Assembly: GCA_036272055.1 (NCBI GenBank)
Contig: DATAZL010000076.1
Span: 22,039 to 86,038, forward strand
DNA from: DASZVB01 sp036272055
GTDB taxonomy: Bacteria; Myxococcota_A; Polyangia; Polyangiales; Polyangiaceae
DNA: 64,000 nucleotides
Direction of reading: 5' to 3'
Positions 50,985-58,879 of the stretch are shown here, one piece after another. The notes beneath the pieces are model-generated. The model was given only the letters and a program-made list of their open reading frames with translations. It was not told where the DNA came from and did no database searches. Each line of letters starts with the position of its first letter. Position 1 is the first letter of the stretch. Position numbers and translations under genes: made by a program.

Positions 50985-53159
50985 ATGGATAGGTTTCCGT
51001 CCGGTACGGTCTTCGGGAACGATTTCAAGGTCGTGCGTCTGCTGCGCGAAGGCGGCATGGGTGCCGTGTTCGTCGTCGAGCAGATGAGCACGGGGCGCCT
51101 CAGGGCGCTCAAGGTGCTCTCGAACGAGCTCGGGTCCGACGCGGGTGCGCGCGAGCGTTTCGTACGCGAGTCCCGCATCGGCGCGCAGATCGACAGCGAC
51201 CACGTCGTCGAGGTCGTCACTGCCGGCGTCGACGCGGGCACCGGTTGCCCGTACCTGGTGATGGAGCTTCTCGTCGGGCTCGACCTCGACGACGTGGCCG
51301 AGCAATACGGTCCACTGCCGCTCGGCGACACTGCCGAGATCCTCGCGCAGTTCGGGCACGCCATCGAGCGCGCGCACGCCCTCTCCATCGTCCATCGCGA
51401 CATCAAGCCGGCGAACATCTTCCTGGCCGCTCCGCGACGCCGTGGCGCACCGTTCACGGTCAAGGTGCTCGATTTCGGTATCGCGAAGGCCGTCGCCGAC
51501 AACAAGCTCACCGGAGCCGCGCCGCTCGGCACGCCGCTCTACATGGCCCCCGAGCAGATGGAGCACGCCGGCAACGTCACGCCGGCCGCCGACGTCTGGG
51601 CGCTCGGCCTCGTCGTGTTCCGGCTGCTCACCGGGTTCGATCTCTGGCGCGCTTCGGGAGAGTCGTTCCCGGCGCTCGTCCGCGAGATCGTCATCGACCC
51701 TCTGCCGCCGGCCACTCAGCGCGCGGCAGAGCTGACCGCCGCCGTCCGGCTGCCCTACGGCTTCGACGACTGGTTCGCGCGCTGTGTCGCGCGTGACCCT
51801 GCGGCGCGCTATCCGGAAGCGGGCGCCGCGATCGCGGCGTTCCACGATCTCGTCCCCGACGGCACGCCGACCGGGCAGATCGCGGACTGGCTACACGCCA
51901 AGATGGGCGTCGAAGGGACCAGCGGCCAGCCGATGTCCGGTGGCTCGATGCGCGGTCACTCCGGTGCCGGCAAGTGGTCGTCGCAGAAGGGCTCCACGCC
52001 GGCCTCCGTCTCTCGCACCGCGCCCACTGATTCCCCGCCGGGCGCAGATACGGGCCCGCGTCTCCCGCACATCACGGCGTCTGCTGCGCGAAGCGCGCCG
52101 CCCGCGGGTGACGCCAGGACCCAGTACTCGTCTCCGCTCGGTGAGACGTCGTCGGCGAAGCCCGTCGCTGCCGCGCTTCCCGCCCGCACGCCGTCGCGCG
52201 CGCCGCTCTTCGTCGCCGCAGGGCTCGGTGTCGTCGCTCTCGCCGGGGGCGCCTTCTTCGCCCGCGGTTCGTCGCAGAGATCCGCGGCGACTCAGGCGCC
52301 CACGCCGGTCGTCTCCGCGGTCGCGCCCGTGGCTGCGCCGCCACCGCGCTGCCCTGCGGACATGGTGCTCATCCAGGGCGGCAGCATGTTCATGGGCGAT
52401 CTCGATCTCGAGAACGCGCGGCCGCCCCACAAGGTCACCGTCGCGACGTTCTGCGTCGACAAGCACGAGGTGACGGCAGCGGCCTACGACGCCTGCGCCG
52501 GACACGGCAATTGCCTCAAGGCGCCGCAAGACGTGCACTTCGCCGACGTCACCGATTCGCAGCGAACGGCGTTCAGTGAGCTCTGCAACGCCCGCCGTGA
52601 AGGGCGGGGCGAGCACCCCGCCAACTGCGTCGACTGGAGCATGGCCGACAACTTCTGCCGAGCCCCGGGTGGCCGTCTCTCGGACGGCGGCGCGCACCTG
52701 CCGACCGAGGCGGAGTGGGAGTACGCCGCCCGCGGTTCGGCGCAGAAAGCATACCCCTGGGGCGACGAGCCGCCGGACGCGACGCGGCTCAACGCCTGCG
52801 GCCGCGAGTGCGACGCCTGGTTCAAGGAGCACAAGCTGATGACGCGCACCCTCTACCCGACGGACGATCACTTCGCGGGCACGGCGCCGATCGGCTCGTT
52901 CCCCGCCGGTGCGACCCGCGAAGGCGTGCTCGATCTCGCCGGCAACGTCTGGGAGTGGACCGGGGACTGGTACGGCCCCTACGGCGCCGAGCCCACGTCG
53001 AACCCGAAGGGCGCGGAAGCGGGCAAGGAGCGCGTGGTGCGCGGCGGCTCCTTCAACGGCTCGATGAGCCAGTGGGCGAAGCCCGCGTACCGCTGGAAGA
53101 CGACTCCCGACACTTACAATCACGCCATCGGCTTCCGCTGCGCGATGGACGCGACGTGA
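50985..53159 (+). CDS. Ser/Thr kinase fused to an FGE-sulfatase-like domain
   Basis: A 724-residue membrane protein. The N-terminal kinase (~8-270) is complete, with LREGGMGAVFVVE, the Lys in ALKVLSNEL, HRDIKPANIF, DFGIAK and APEQM. A Ser/Pro/Ala-rich linker leads to one membrane helix (APLFVAAGLGVVALAGGAFF), and then an extracytoplasmic FGE/SUMF1-like domain: MVLIQGGSMFMGD, CVDKHEVTAAAYDAC, LPTEAEWEYAARGS, VWEWTGDWYG, RVVRGGSFNG and GFRCAMDA. The Cys pair needed for formylglycine synthesis is incomplete: the first is Trp (AYRWKT), only GFRC is kept. So it is probably a sensor-type FGE fold. It ends 34 bases before the MNIO precursor gene, with no clear promoter in between, so it probably belongs to that operon. 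Confidence 0.9.
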   Translation: MDRFPSGTVFGNDFKVVRLLREGGMGAVFVVEQMSTGRLRALKVLSNELGSDAGARERFVRESRIGAQIDSDHVVEVVTAGVDAGTGCPYLVMELLVGLDLDDVAEQYGPLPLGDTAEILAQFGHAIERAHALSIVHRDIKPANIFLAAPRRRGAPFTVKVLDFGIAKAVADNKLTGAAPLGTPLYMAPEQMEHAGNVTPAADVWALGLVVFRLLTGFDLWRASGESFPALVREIVIDPLPPATQRAAELTAAVRLPYGFDDWFARCVARDPAARYPEAGAAIAAFHDLVPDGTPTGQIADWLHAKMGVEGTSGQPMSGGSMRGHSGAGKWSSQKGSTPASVSRTAPTDSPPGADTGPRLPHITASAARSAPPAGDARTQYSSPLGETSSAKPVAAALPARTPSRAPLFVAAGLGVVALAGGAFFARGSSQRSAATQAPTPVVSAVAPVAAPPPRCPADMVLIQGGSMFMGDLDLENARPPHKVTVATFCVDKHEVTAAAYDACAGHGNCLKAPQDVHFADVTDSQRTAFSELCNARREGRGEHPANCVDWSMADNFCRAPGGRLSDGGAHLPTEAEWEYAARGSAQKAYPWGDEPPDATRLNACGRECDAWFKEHKLMTRTLYPTDDHFAGTAPIGSFPAGATREGVLDLAGNVWEWTGDWYGPYGAEPTSNPKGAEAGKERVVRGGSFNGSMSQWAKPAYRWKTTPDTYNHAIGFRCAMDAT

Positions 53160-53180
53160 CCTTCGCGAGAGCATTTTTGA

Positions 53181-53185
53181 AGGAG
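53181..53185 (+). promoter_or_regulatory. Shine-Dalgarno that favours the GTG start of the MNIO precursor
   Basis: AGGAG lies eight bases before GTG 53194 and fourteen before ATG 53200. The spacing favours the GTG. Only two residues differ between the starts. Confidence 0.55.
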
Positions 53186-53193
53186 TACAGACC

Positions 53194-53637
53194 GTGACCA
53201 TGAAGAACGAACTACGTGCCAGGATCTTCGAGATGACCCTCGCCGCCTTCGGGGCGTCGGCGTGTGCAGGCGGCGCGCAAGCAGTCGACCCTGCCAAGAC
53301 GCCTTCCGCCGCGGAGGTTTCGAAGCCCGCGTCGAGCGCACACGGCGAGGCGAGCTGCTCTGCCGCCGGCTGTGGCGCGAAGGCCGACGACTCCAAGGCC
53401 GCAACGAAGGACGACACGAGCGCCGTCGCCGCGCCCGCGGTGCAGCCCGCTCCGGCCGCGTCGCCCGCCGTCGCGGTGAAGAGCGAGACGACCGCCGAGG
53501 TGACGCAGAAGCTCGACACCACGAGCGCTGCTGCGCCGGTCGCCGCCGCGCCGGCAAAGCCCAAGGCGAAGCACGCGAAGAAGAAGTCGGCCGACGACGA
53601 AGGATGCGGCGCAGGCTCCTGCGCCAGCGCGAAGTAG
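53194..53637 (+). CDS. Putative RiPP precursor of an MNIO (bufferin/HvfA-like) cluster
   Basis: A 147-residue exported peptide. It has a signal-like N-terminus (IFEMTLAAFGASACAGGAQA, likely cleaved at AQA-VD; Cys24 might instead be a lipobox Cys). An Ala/Pro/Lys-rich, probably unfolded body carries two C-x4-C pairs: Cys55/Cys60 in ASCSAAGCGAK, and Cys138/Cys143 in DDEGCGAGSCASAK at the very C-terminus. The second pair has the CGxGxC pattern of the EGKCGxxKC repeats of HvfA-type precursors. A His/Lys-rich stretch (KPKAKHAKKK) precedes it. It is followed by a DUF692 MNIO gene and a DUF2063 gene, the arrangement known for bufferin and HvfABC loci, where the MNIO oxidises core cysteines to metal-chelating groups. 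The modified residues cannot be read from sequence. Role inferred: a copper or other metal binding peptide. Confidence 0.72.
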   Translation: MTMKNELRARIFEMTLAAFGASACAGGAQAVDPAKTPSAAEVSKPASSAHGEASCSAAGCGAKADDSKAATKDDTSAVAAPAVQPAPAASPAVAVKSETTAEVTQKLDTTSAAAPVAAAPAKPKAKHAKKKSADDEGCGAGSCASAK

Positions 53638-53674
53638 TCCCGTCGGGGGCTGTCGCGGCTAGCGTGAAGCGTCG

Positions 53675-54523
53675 ATGACGGCGTTTCCCTCCGGCGTCGG
53701 TATCGGGCTCCGCGCGGGGCTCGCCGCCGAGCTGATGGCGGCTCCGCCGGCGGAGCTCGCCTTCGTCGAGGTGACGCCCGAGAACTATCTCCGGCGCGGA
53801 GGTCGCTACGCGGAGATGCTGAAGGCCGCGATGCGGCGCTTTCCCGTCGTCACCCACGGGCTGTCGCTGTCGCTCGGCGGTCCCGACCGTCTGGATGCGG
53901 AAGAGCTCCGCGCGCTCGACCGGTTCCTCGGCGACGTGGGGACGCCGTGGCACAGCGATCATCTGTCGTTCGGCGCGGTCGACGGCGCCATGCTGCACGA
54001 CCTCTTGCCGGTGCCGTTCTCGCGCGCCGCGGTTCGACACGTCGCCGACCGCATCGGCAAGGTGCAGGACGCGCTCCGGGTACCCTTCGCGGTCGAGAAC
54101 ATCACGTACTACGAGCCCGGCACCGGCTCGGAGATGGACGAGGGCGACTTCGTCACCGAGGTGGTGCGAACGACGGGCGCGGGTCTCCTCCTCGACGTGA
54201 ACAACGTCTACGTGAACGGGAAGAACCACGGGCTCGACCCGCGTGCAGTGCTCGCGCGGATGCCCCTCGACCGCGTCGTGCAGATCCACATCGCCGGCCA
54301 TGACGCCTCGGATCCCGCGCTCCTCATCGACACTCACGCCGAGCCCGTCCTTCCCGACGTCCACGCGCTCCTCGAGTGGGTGCTCGAGCGCACCGGCCCG
54401 GTCCCCGTCCTGCTCGAGCGGGACGACAATTTCCCGCCCTGGGAAGAGCTCTGCGCCGAGGTCCGCCGTATCGACGGCATCCTTCGTGCAGCGCCCGCGC
54501 AGAAGAAAGCAGGCGCGTGCTGA
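53675..54523 (+). CDS. DUF692 multinuclear non-heme iron oxidase (MNIO)
   Basis: A 282-residue TIM-barrel enzyme that binds two or three iron ions and oxidises cysteines of a partner peptide. All conserved positions are visible: ENYLRRGG, His61 (VVTHGLSLSLGG), WHSDHLSF (His93, His96), HDLLPVPF, FAVENITYY (Glu141), LLLDVNNVYVN (Asp174, Asn177), IHIAGHD (His205, His209), IDTHAEPV (Asp219, His221) and LLERDDNFP. The family includes MbnB, TglH and the bufferin/HvfB enzymes. It lies 37 bases after the Cys-containing precursor gene and overlaps the DUF2063 gene by 7 bases, which suggests coupled translation of enzyme and partner. Confidence 0.93.
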   Translation: MTAFPSGVGIGLRAGLAAELMAAPPAELAFVEVTPENYLRRGGRYAEMLKAAMRRFPVVTHGLSLSLGGPDRLDAEELRALDRFLGDVGTPWHSDHLSFGAVDGAMLHDLLPVPFSRAAVRHVADRIGKVQDALRVPFAVENITYYEPGTGSEMDEGDFVTEVVRTTGAGLLLDVNNVYVNGKNHGLDPRAVLARMPLDRVVQIHIAGHDASDPALLIDTHAEPVLPDVHALLEWVLERTGPVPVLLERDDNFPPWEELCAEVRRIDGILRAAPAQKKAGAC

Positions 54524-55269
54524 CGCTCGACGAATACGCCGGCGCGCTCGCCGCCGTCTGTCTCGACCGGGAGCCGTCGGAGTCCGACGTGAAGGCTCTC
54601 GCCGGCGATCCGGCGCGCTGGCTTCGCTATCGCCGCATGGTGCGGCGAAGGCTCTCGGATATCGTCCGCGCGACCTTTCCGCGACTCGAGACGGCGGTCG
54701 GAGACCCTGCGCTGACGGCGCTCGAGGACGGGTTCTTCGCGGCGCGCGCGCTCGCCTCGCCGCTCATCCGCGACGTCCCGGGCGAGTTTCTCGGATGGGC
54801 CCGCGGCGAAGCGTCGCTGCCGGCGTACGCACTCGAGCTCGCCGAGCTCGAGTGGACGGAGCGTGTCGTGACCTACGCCGAGGACGACGACGGCGAGGTC
54901 GCGCCGCTCGCGATGGACGCGCCGGTCGTGCTCACGCGCGCGCACCGGCTCCTCGCGTTCGCGCACGCGGTGCACCGTTTCGACCCGGCGACGGCGCGCA
55001 TGCCGGAGGCGACCCCGACGCGGCTCTGCGTGTACCGCGACCCGGAGAGCCACGACGTGCGCGTGCTCGAGACGACCGCGGTGACCCACGAGCTCCTCGA
55101 GGAGCTCTCCGGCGGTGCGAGTCTTCGCGCAAGCATCGCGCGCGCGGCGGAGCGTACGGGCGTGGAGCTCGATCTGCCGTTCCTCGAGGCGCTCTCCGAC
55201 ATCCTCGCGGACTTCTCGACGCGCGGGCTCGTCCGCGGCGCGCGCCGCTCTGCGCCGCCGGCAGAGTAG
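54517..55269 (+). CDS. DUF2063 (putative DNA-binding/RiPP-recognition) partner of the MNIO
   Basis: A 250-residue soluble protein starting at a GTG inside the end of the MNIO gene. The N-terminal DUF2063 domain has RYRRMVRRRLSDIVRATFPR and LIRDVPGEFLGWA. The family acts with DUF692 enzymes (BufC/HvfC/TglI-type) as the peptide-recruiting partner. The middle (LPAYALELAELEWTERVVTY) and the C-terminal PF-type winged-helix-like part (HELLEELSGGASLRASIA) are typical. Its presence is one of the best markers of an MNIO RiPP locus. It is followed by a convergent kinase gene two bases later. Confidence 0.88.
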   Translation: MLTLDEYAGALAAVCLDREPSESDVKALAGDPARWLRYRRMVRRRLSDIVRATFPRLETAVGDPALTALEDGFFAARALASPLIRDVPGEFLGWARGEASLPAYALELAELEWTERVVTYAEDDDGEVAPLAMDAPVVLTRAHRLLAFAHAVHRFDPATARMPEATPTRLCVYRDPESHDVRVLETTAVTHELLEELSGGASLRASIARAAERTGVELDLPFLEALSDILADFSTRGLVRGARRSAPPAE

Positions 55270-55271
55270 CG

Positions 55272-56429
55272 CTACGTGGGGTCGACCTCGACGATGCTGA
55301 TGTCTGACAGCTCGTCGGTCGGGTCGTCGGGGCTGCTCGACGCGAGCACGTCGGGCTTGCGCCGGAGCTCGTAGCGGTCCTGCTTGCCGCTCGCGTCCTC
55401 GAAGTCGACCACGATGCTCTGTGTCGCGGCGTCGGGCTCGAACACGACGCTGACGGCGACGTCGTAGCTCGTCGTCGAGACGGGGCCGCCGGCACTCGCG
55501 GGCGCGTTCGGGAACATGTCGGCGATGGAGACGCGCTGGGCGGTCGGGAAGGGGCGGTGCTCGACGGCCTGGTATGCCTCGGCGAGCGCCGTCTTCATCT
55601 CTCGCGCCGTGGGCCAGCGCTCCACCTTCTGGAATGCGAGCGCGCGATCGACGACCTCGACGATGGGCGCGGCGAGGTCGGGCATGAGCTCCTTTATCGA
55701 GCGCGCCTTCTGCGACATGGCGGCGATGAGCCGTTCCTGCACCGTCTCGGCCTCGTGCACGTGGCGGCCGGTCATCGCCCGCCACATGGTCGCGCCGACT
55801 GCCCAGATGTCGGTGCGGGCGTCGATGAGGTCGCGCTTTCCGCGCGCTTGCTCGGGCGGCATGTACGACGCGGTCCCGACGATCATGCCGGTGCGCGTGA
55901 GGCTCCCCTTGAGCGACCGCTCGCGCACCCGGGCGAGCCCGAAGTCGAGCACTTTGACGTTGCCGTCGTTCGTCAGATAGATGTTCGCCGGCTTGATGTC
56001 GCGGTGAACGATGTCCTTGTCGTGGGCCGAGGCGAGCACGTCGAGCACGCGGTCCGCGATGTAGAGGACGCCGGTCGGTGCGAGCACGGTCTTCTTCCGT
56101 AATCGCTCCTCGAGCGACTCGCCCTCGAGCAGCTCCATCACGAGGAACGGCGTTCCGTCGTCGACGACGTCGTCGTCCAGCACCGCCACGGCGCTCGAAT
56201 GGCCGACCTTGTTCGCGACGTACCCCTCCTCGAGGAACCGACGCTTCACGTCCTCGTGCTCGGCGTAAGTCGGGTGGAGCAGCTTGATGGCGACGCGATT
56301 GCCGTTGCGATGCGTGGCGACGTAGACCGACGCCATGCCGCCCATGTCGAGCAGGCGATCGACGTGCCACTTCTTGGCGAAGACCTGACCGACTCGCTCC
56401 CGGGCCTTTTTCGCGAGCGCTTCGTTCAC
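55272..56429 (-). CDS. Ser/Thr protein kinase
   Basis: A 385-residue soluble kinase. The kinase domain (~20-285) is complete, with MGGMASVYVATH, the Lys in RVAIKLLHP, VHRDIKPANIYL, DFGLARVRER and GTASYMPPEQ (here PPE rather than APE). After a linker there is a ~100-residue acidic C-terminal part with YDVAVSVVFEPDAATQSIVV and no membrane helix. The start is a GTG at 56429. It converges on the DUF2063 gene with only two bases between, so it is a separate transcript. Substrate unknown; nearby FHA proteins are natural candidates since FHA domains bind phosphothreonine. Confidence 0.9.
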   Translation of the reverse strand: MNEALAKKARERVGQVFAKKWHVDRLLDMGGMASVYVATHRNGNRVAIKLLHPTYAEHEDVKRRFLEEGYVANKVGHSSAVAVLDDDVVDDGTPFLVMELLEGESLEERLRKKTVLAPTGVLYIADRVLDVLASAHDKDIVHRDIKPANIYLTNDGNVKVLDFGLARVRERSLKGSLTRTGMIVGTASYMPPEQARGKRDLIDARTDIWAVGATMWRAMTGRHVHEAETVQERLIAAMSQKARSIKELMPDLAAPIVEVVDRALAFQKVERWPTAREMKTALAEAYQAVEHRPFPTAQRVSIADMFPNAPASAGGPVSTTSYDVAVSVVFEPDAATQSIVVDFEDASGKQDRYELRRKPDVLASSSPDDPTDELSDISIVEVDPT

Positions 56430-56501
56430 TTGACCTTCAACATCCCGTGCGTCCGGGACACTGTCAAGGCACGAGCTTGCGGCCGGTTCGCCGCTCTCTC
56501 A

Positions 56502-57899
56502 TCACGATTCTGGAGCGCCACCGCGGTAATCGTCGAGGTCGATGGCATAGCGTTCGACCCAGCGGTGAATTTGCATCCGTGCCTTACCGAGCGCGCGGCC
56601 AACTGCGGCCACGTTGCCCTCGTATTGCGACAGGAGCGCGCGGAGCTCTGCCTCGTTCGGGGCGCCGTGGCGCTGGGGAAGTGGATGTATGCTGTGCTCG
56701 TCCGCGCTCGGTGCGGACCCGTATCCCACCATCTCTTCCCTTATCGGTTCGGGAAGGAGCGGCGTGTCGAGAACGAGCCCCTCCGCGAGCGCGATGGCGC
56801 GCTTCGCGCAGGCCTCGAGCTCCCGCACATTGTACGGGAAGTCGTAGTGCAGGAGCCCGGCCATGAAGAGGAACGACACCGCGAGATCGGGACGGCCGTG
56901 CCGCGCGAGGAAGGCGCGGAAGAGCTGATAGGCGTCCTCCTTGCGATCGCGGAGCGGCGGTAGCCGGAGCTGGTACTCGTTCAAGCGCGCGAACAGGTCG
57001 GGGCGAAAGCGCTCCTCGTGCTCGAGCCGCTTGAGATCGCGGTGCGTCGCGCACACCACGCGGACGTCCACCGTCTCTGGCGCGGTCGCGCCGAGGGGAT
57101 AGACCTCCTTCGACTGGAGCACCCGGAGTAGCTTCGCCTGCGCGTCGAGGGGCATGTCGCCGATCTCGTCGAGGAGCAGCGTGCCCTCGTGCGCGGCACG
57201 CAAGATGCCTTGCTTGTCGCGATCTGCTCCCGAGAAGGCGCCGCGCTTGTAACCGAAGAGCTCGCTCTCGAGGAGGTTCTCGGGGATGGCCGCGCAGTTG
57301 ACGGCGCGAAACGGTCCCTTGCGCCCGCTGTGCCGGTGGATCTCTCTCGCGACGACCTCCTTGCCGGTGCCGCTCTCGCCGAGGAGAAGGACGCTGATGG
57401 GCGAGGTCGCGATGCGCTCCACCTCTGCGGCGATGCGATCCATCTGGAAGCCGCCGAGGAGCTCGCTCCCGTCGCGAGAGAGACGGGTCGTGGCGGGCAT
57501 CATCGTGCCGTCGAGCCGGTAGCGCCCGAAGAGCTCCGCGTCGCGGTCGACGAACTTGAAGATCGCGTCGCCGAAGCGGACCTCCTGCCCGTGCTCGAGT
57601 CGCGCCTCCATCGTGCGGTGTCCGTCGACGAGGGTGCCGTTGGTGCTCTCGCGGTCGCGGAGCGACCATCCGCCGCGCTCCCAGACGATCTCGGCGTGGT
57701 TCCGGGAGACGGCGTTCACCGGGACGACGAGATCGGCCGGCGCCTCTCGCCCGACGACGTTGACGCCGCGGGTGAGTCGAAACACGGGCGGCAAGACGCG
57801 GAACTGCGTCGCGTAGAGCAGCACGAGCCCGGCCGCCTGACTCCCCAGGGGAGCGCTGGGCCCGAACTTCGCCATGGCGCCCGTTTCCGCTTCTGCCAT
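56502..57899 (-). CDS. FHA-domain sigma-54-dependent activator
   Basis: A 465-residue regulator. An N-terminal FHA domain (~35-105) has GVNVVGREAPADLVV, NAVSRNHAEIVWE and DRESTNGTLVDG, the phosphothreonine-binding pattern. The AAA+ domain has GESGTGKEVVARE, the sigma-54 contact loop as GAFSGA (Ser instead of Thr), GTLLLDEIGD and RLPPLRDRKED. A Fis-type HTH closes it (NVAAVGRALGKARMQIHRW). The first ATG used is 57899; another at 57875 is possible. The FHA domain means a Ser/Thr kinase, such as the one at 55272, may control it. It diverges from the amidase gene. Confidence 0.9.
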   Translation of the reverse strand: MAEAETGAMAKFGPSAPLGSQAAGLVLLYATQFRVLPPVFRLTRGVNVVGREAPADLVVPVNAVSRNHAEIVWERGGWSLRDRESTNGTLVDGHRTMEARLEHGQEVRFGDAIFKFVDRDAELFGRYRLDGTMMPATTRLSRDGSELLGGFQMDRIAAEVERIATSPISVLLLGESGTGKEVVAREIHRHSGRKGPFRAVNCAAIPENLLESELFGYKRGAFSGADRDKQGILRAAHEGTLLLDEIGDMPLDAQAKLLRVLQSKEVYPLGATAPETVDVRVVCATHRDLKRLEHEERFRPDLFARLNEYQLRLPPLRDRKEDAYQLFRAFLARHGRPDLAVSFLFMAGLLHYDFPYNVRELEACAKRAIALAEGLVLDTPLLPEPIREEMVGYGSAPSADEHSIHPLPQRHGAPNEAELRALLSQYEGNVAAVGRALGKARMQIHRWVERYAIDLDDYRGGAPES

Positions 57900-58004
57900 C
57901 CCGATCGGAACATTACCTACGCCGGCCGCGCACGTAAACGACGACACGCCGCGGCCGCTCTCTGGCTTTGCGTTCGAGCGCCGAGGCGGTATTGAATTCA
58001 CTCA

Positions 58005-58826
58005 ATGGCGAACGACTCTCTCCGCGTGGCTGCCGTCCAGGTCTCGTCACAGGACGATCTCGCGTCGAATCTCGCGGCTTGCCGCGCGCAGATCGACGCC
58101 GCTGCCGCCCAGCGACCCGAGCTCGTGCTGTTACCGGAAAACTTCGCCTACATGGGGCCCGACGACGGCAAGCAGACCGTCGTCGAGCGCCTCGGCGATC
58201 GCAACGCGCCGATCCAGCGGATGCTCGCCGACGCGGCGAAGGCTCATGGCGTCACCATCGTCGCAGGCGGCTTCCCCGAGCAGAGCGACGACCCGCGGCG
58301 GCCGTACAACACCTGCGCCGTGTACGACGCCCACGGAGAGCTCGTCGCGTCGTACCGGAAGATCCATCTCTTCGACGTGGAGCTCGCGGACGGCAGCTCG
58401 TACCGCGAGTCGGCGGGCTCCTCCGCCGGTTCCGCGCCGACGGTGGTGACCGTCGGTGGGTTCAAGGTCGGTCTCTCCATCTGCTACGACCTGCGCTTCC
58501 CGGAGCTCTACCGCGCGCTCGTCGATCGCGGCGCCGAGGTTCTCGTCGTGCCCGCGGCGTTCACCGTCCACACCGGGAAGGATCACTGGCACGTGCTCCT
58601 CAGGGCGCGCGCCATCGAGGCGCAGTGCTTCGTCGTCGCGGCAGGTCAGTGGGGAAAGCACCCGCTCGGGCGCACCACCTACGGGCACTCGCTGGTCGTC
58701 GATCCGTGGGGCACCGTGCTCGCCGACGCGCCCGACCGTACCGGCTTCATCGTCGCCGAGCTTCCGCGAGCGGACCTCACGCGCGTCCGCGGCTCGCTAC
58801 CGAGTCTCCGTCACCGCCGCCTCTGA
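58005..58826 (+). CDS. Carbon-nitrogen hydrolase (nitrilase family, Nit1-like amidase)
   Basis: A 273-residue enzyme of the nitrilase superfamily. The triad is visible: Glu45 (LLPENF), Lys119 (YRKIHLFD) and Cys160 (SICYDLRFPEL). The spacing and the YRKIHLFDVEL and ICYDLRFPELYR segments match the Nit1/YbeM branch, whose members hydrolyse deaminated glutathione. That substrate is a family guess. It overlaps nothing, diverges from the FHA activator, and converges on the MerR-TPR gene with a palindrome between them. Confidence 0.9.
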   Translation: MANDSLRVAAVQVSSQDDLASNLAACRAQIDAAAAQRPELVLLPENFAYMGPDDGKQTVVERLGDRNAPIQRMLADAAKAHGVTIVAGGFPEQSDDPRRPYNTCAVYDAHGELVASYRKIHLFDVELADGSSYRESAGSSAGSAPTVVTVGGFKVGLSICYDLRFPELYRALVDRGAEVLVVPAAFTVHTGKDHWHVLLRARAIEAQCFVVAAGQWGKHPLGRTTYGHSLVVDPWGTVLADAPDRTGFIVAELPRADLTRVRGSLPSLRHRRL

Positions 58827-58853
58827 GCGACGGTCGCGACGGCGATCACCCGG

Positions 58854-58879
58854 CGTGACGCCGCCGTCGGCGCGTCACG
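58854..58879. terminator. Palindrome between convergent genes (bidirectional terminator candidate)
   Basis: CGTGACGC and GCGTCACG form a perfect 8-bp stem around a 10-base GC-rich loop, overlapping the stop of the MerR-TPR gene. It sits where two convergent transcripts must end. There is no T-run. Confidence 0.45.
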
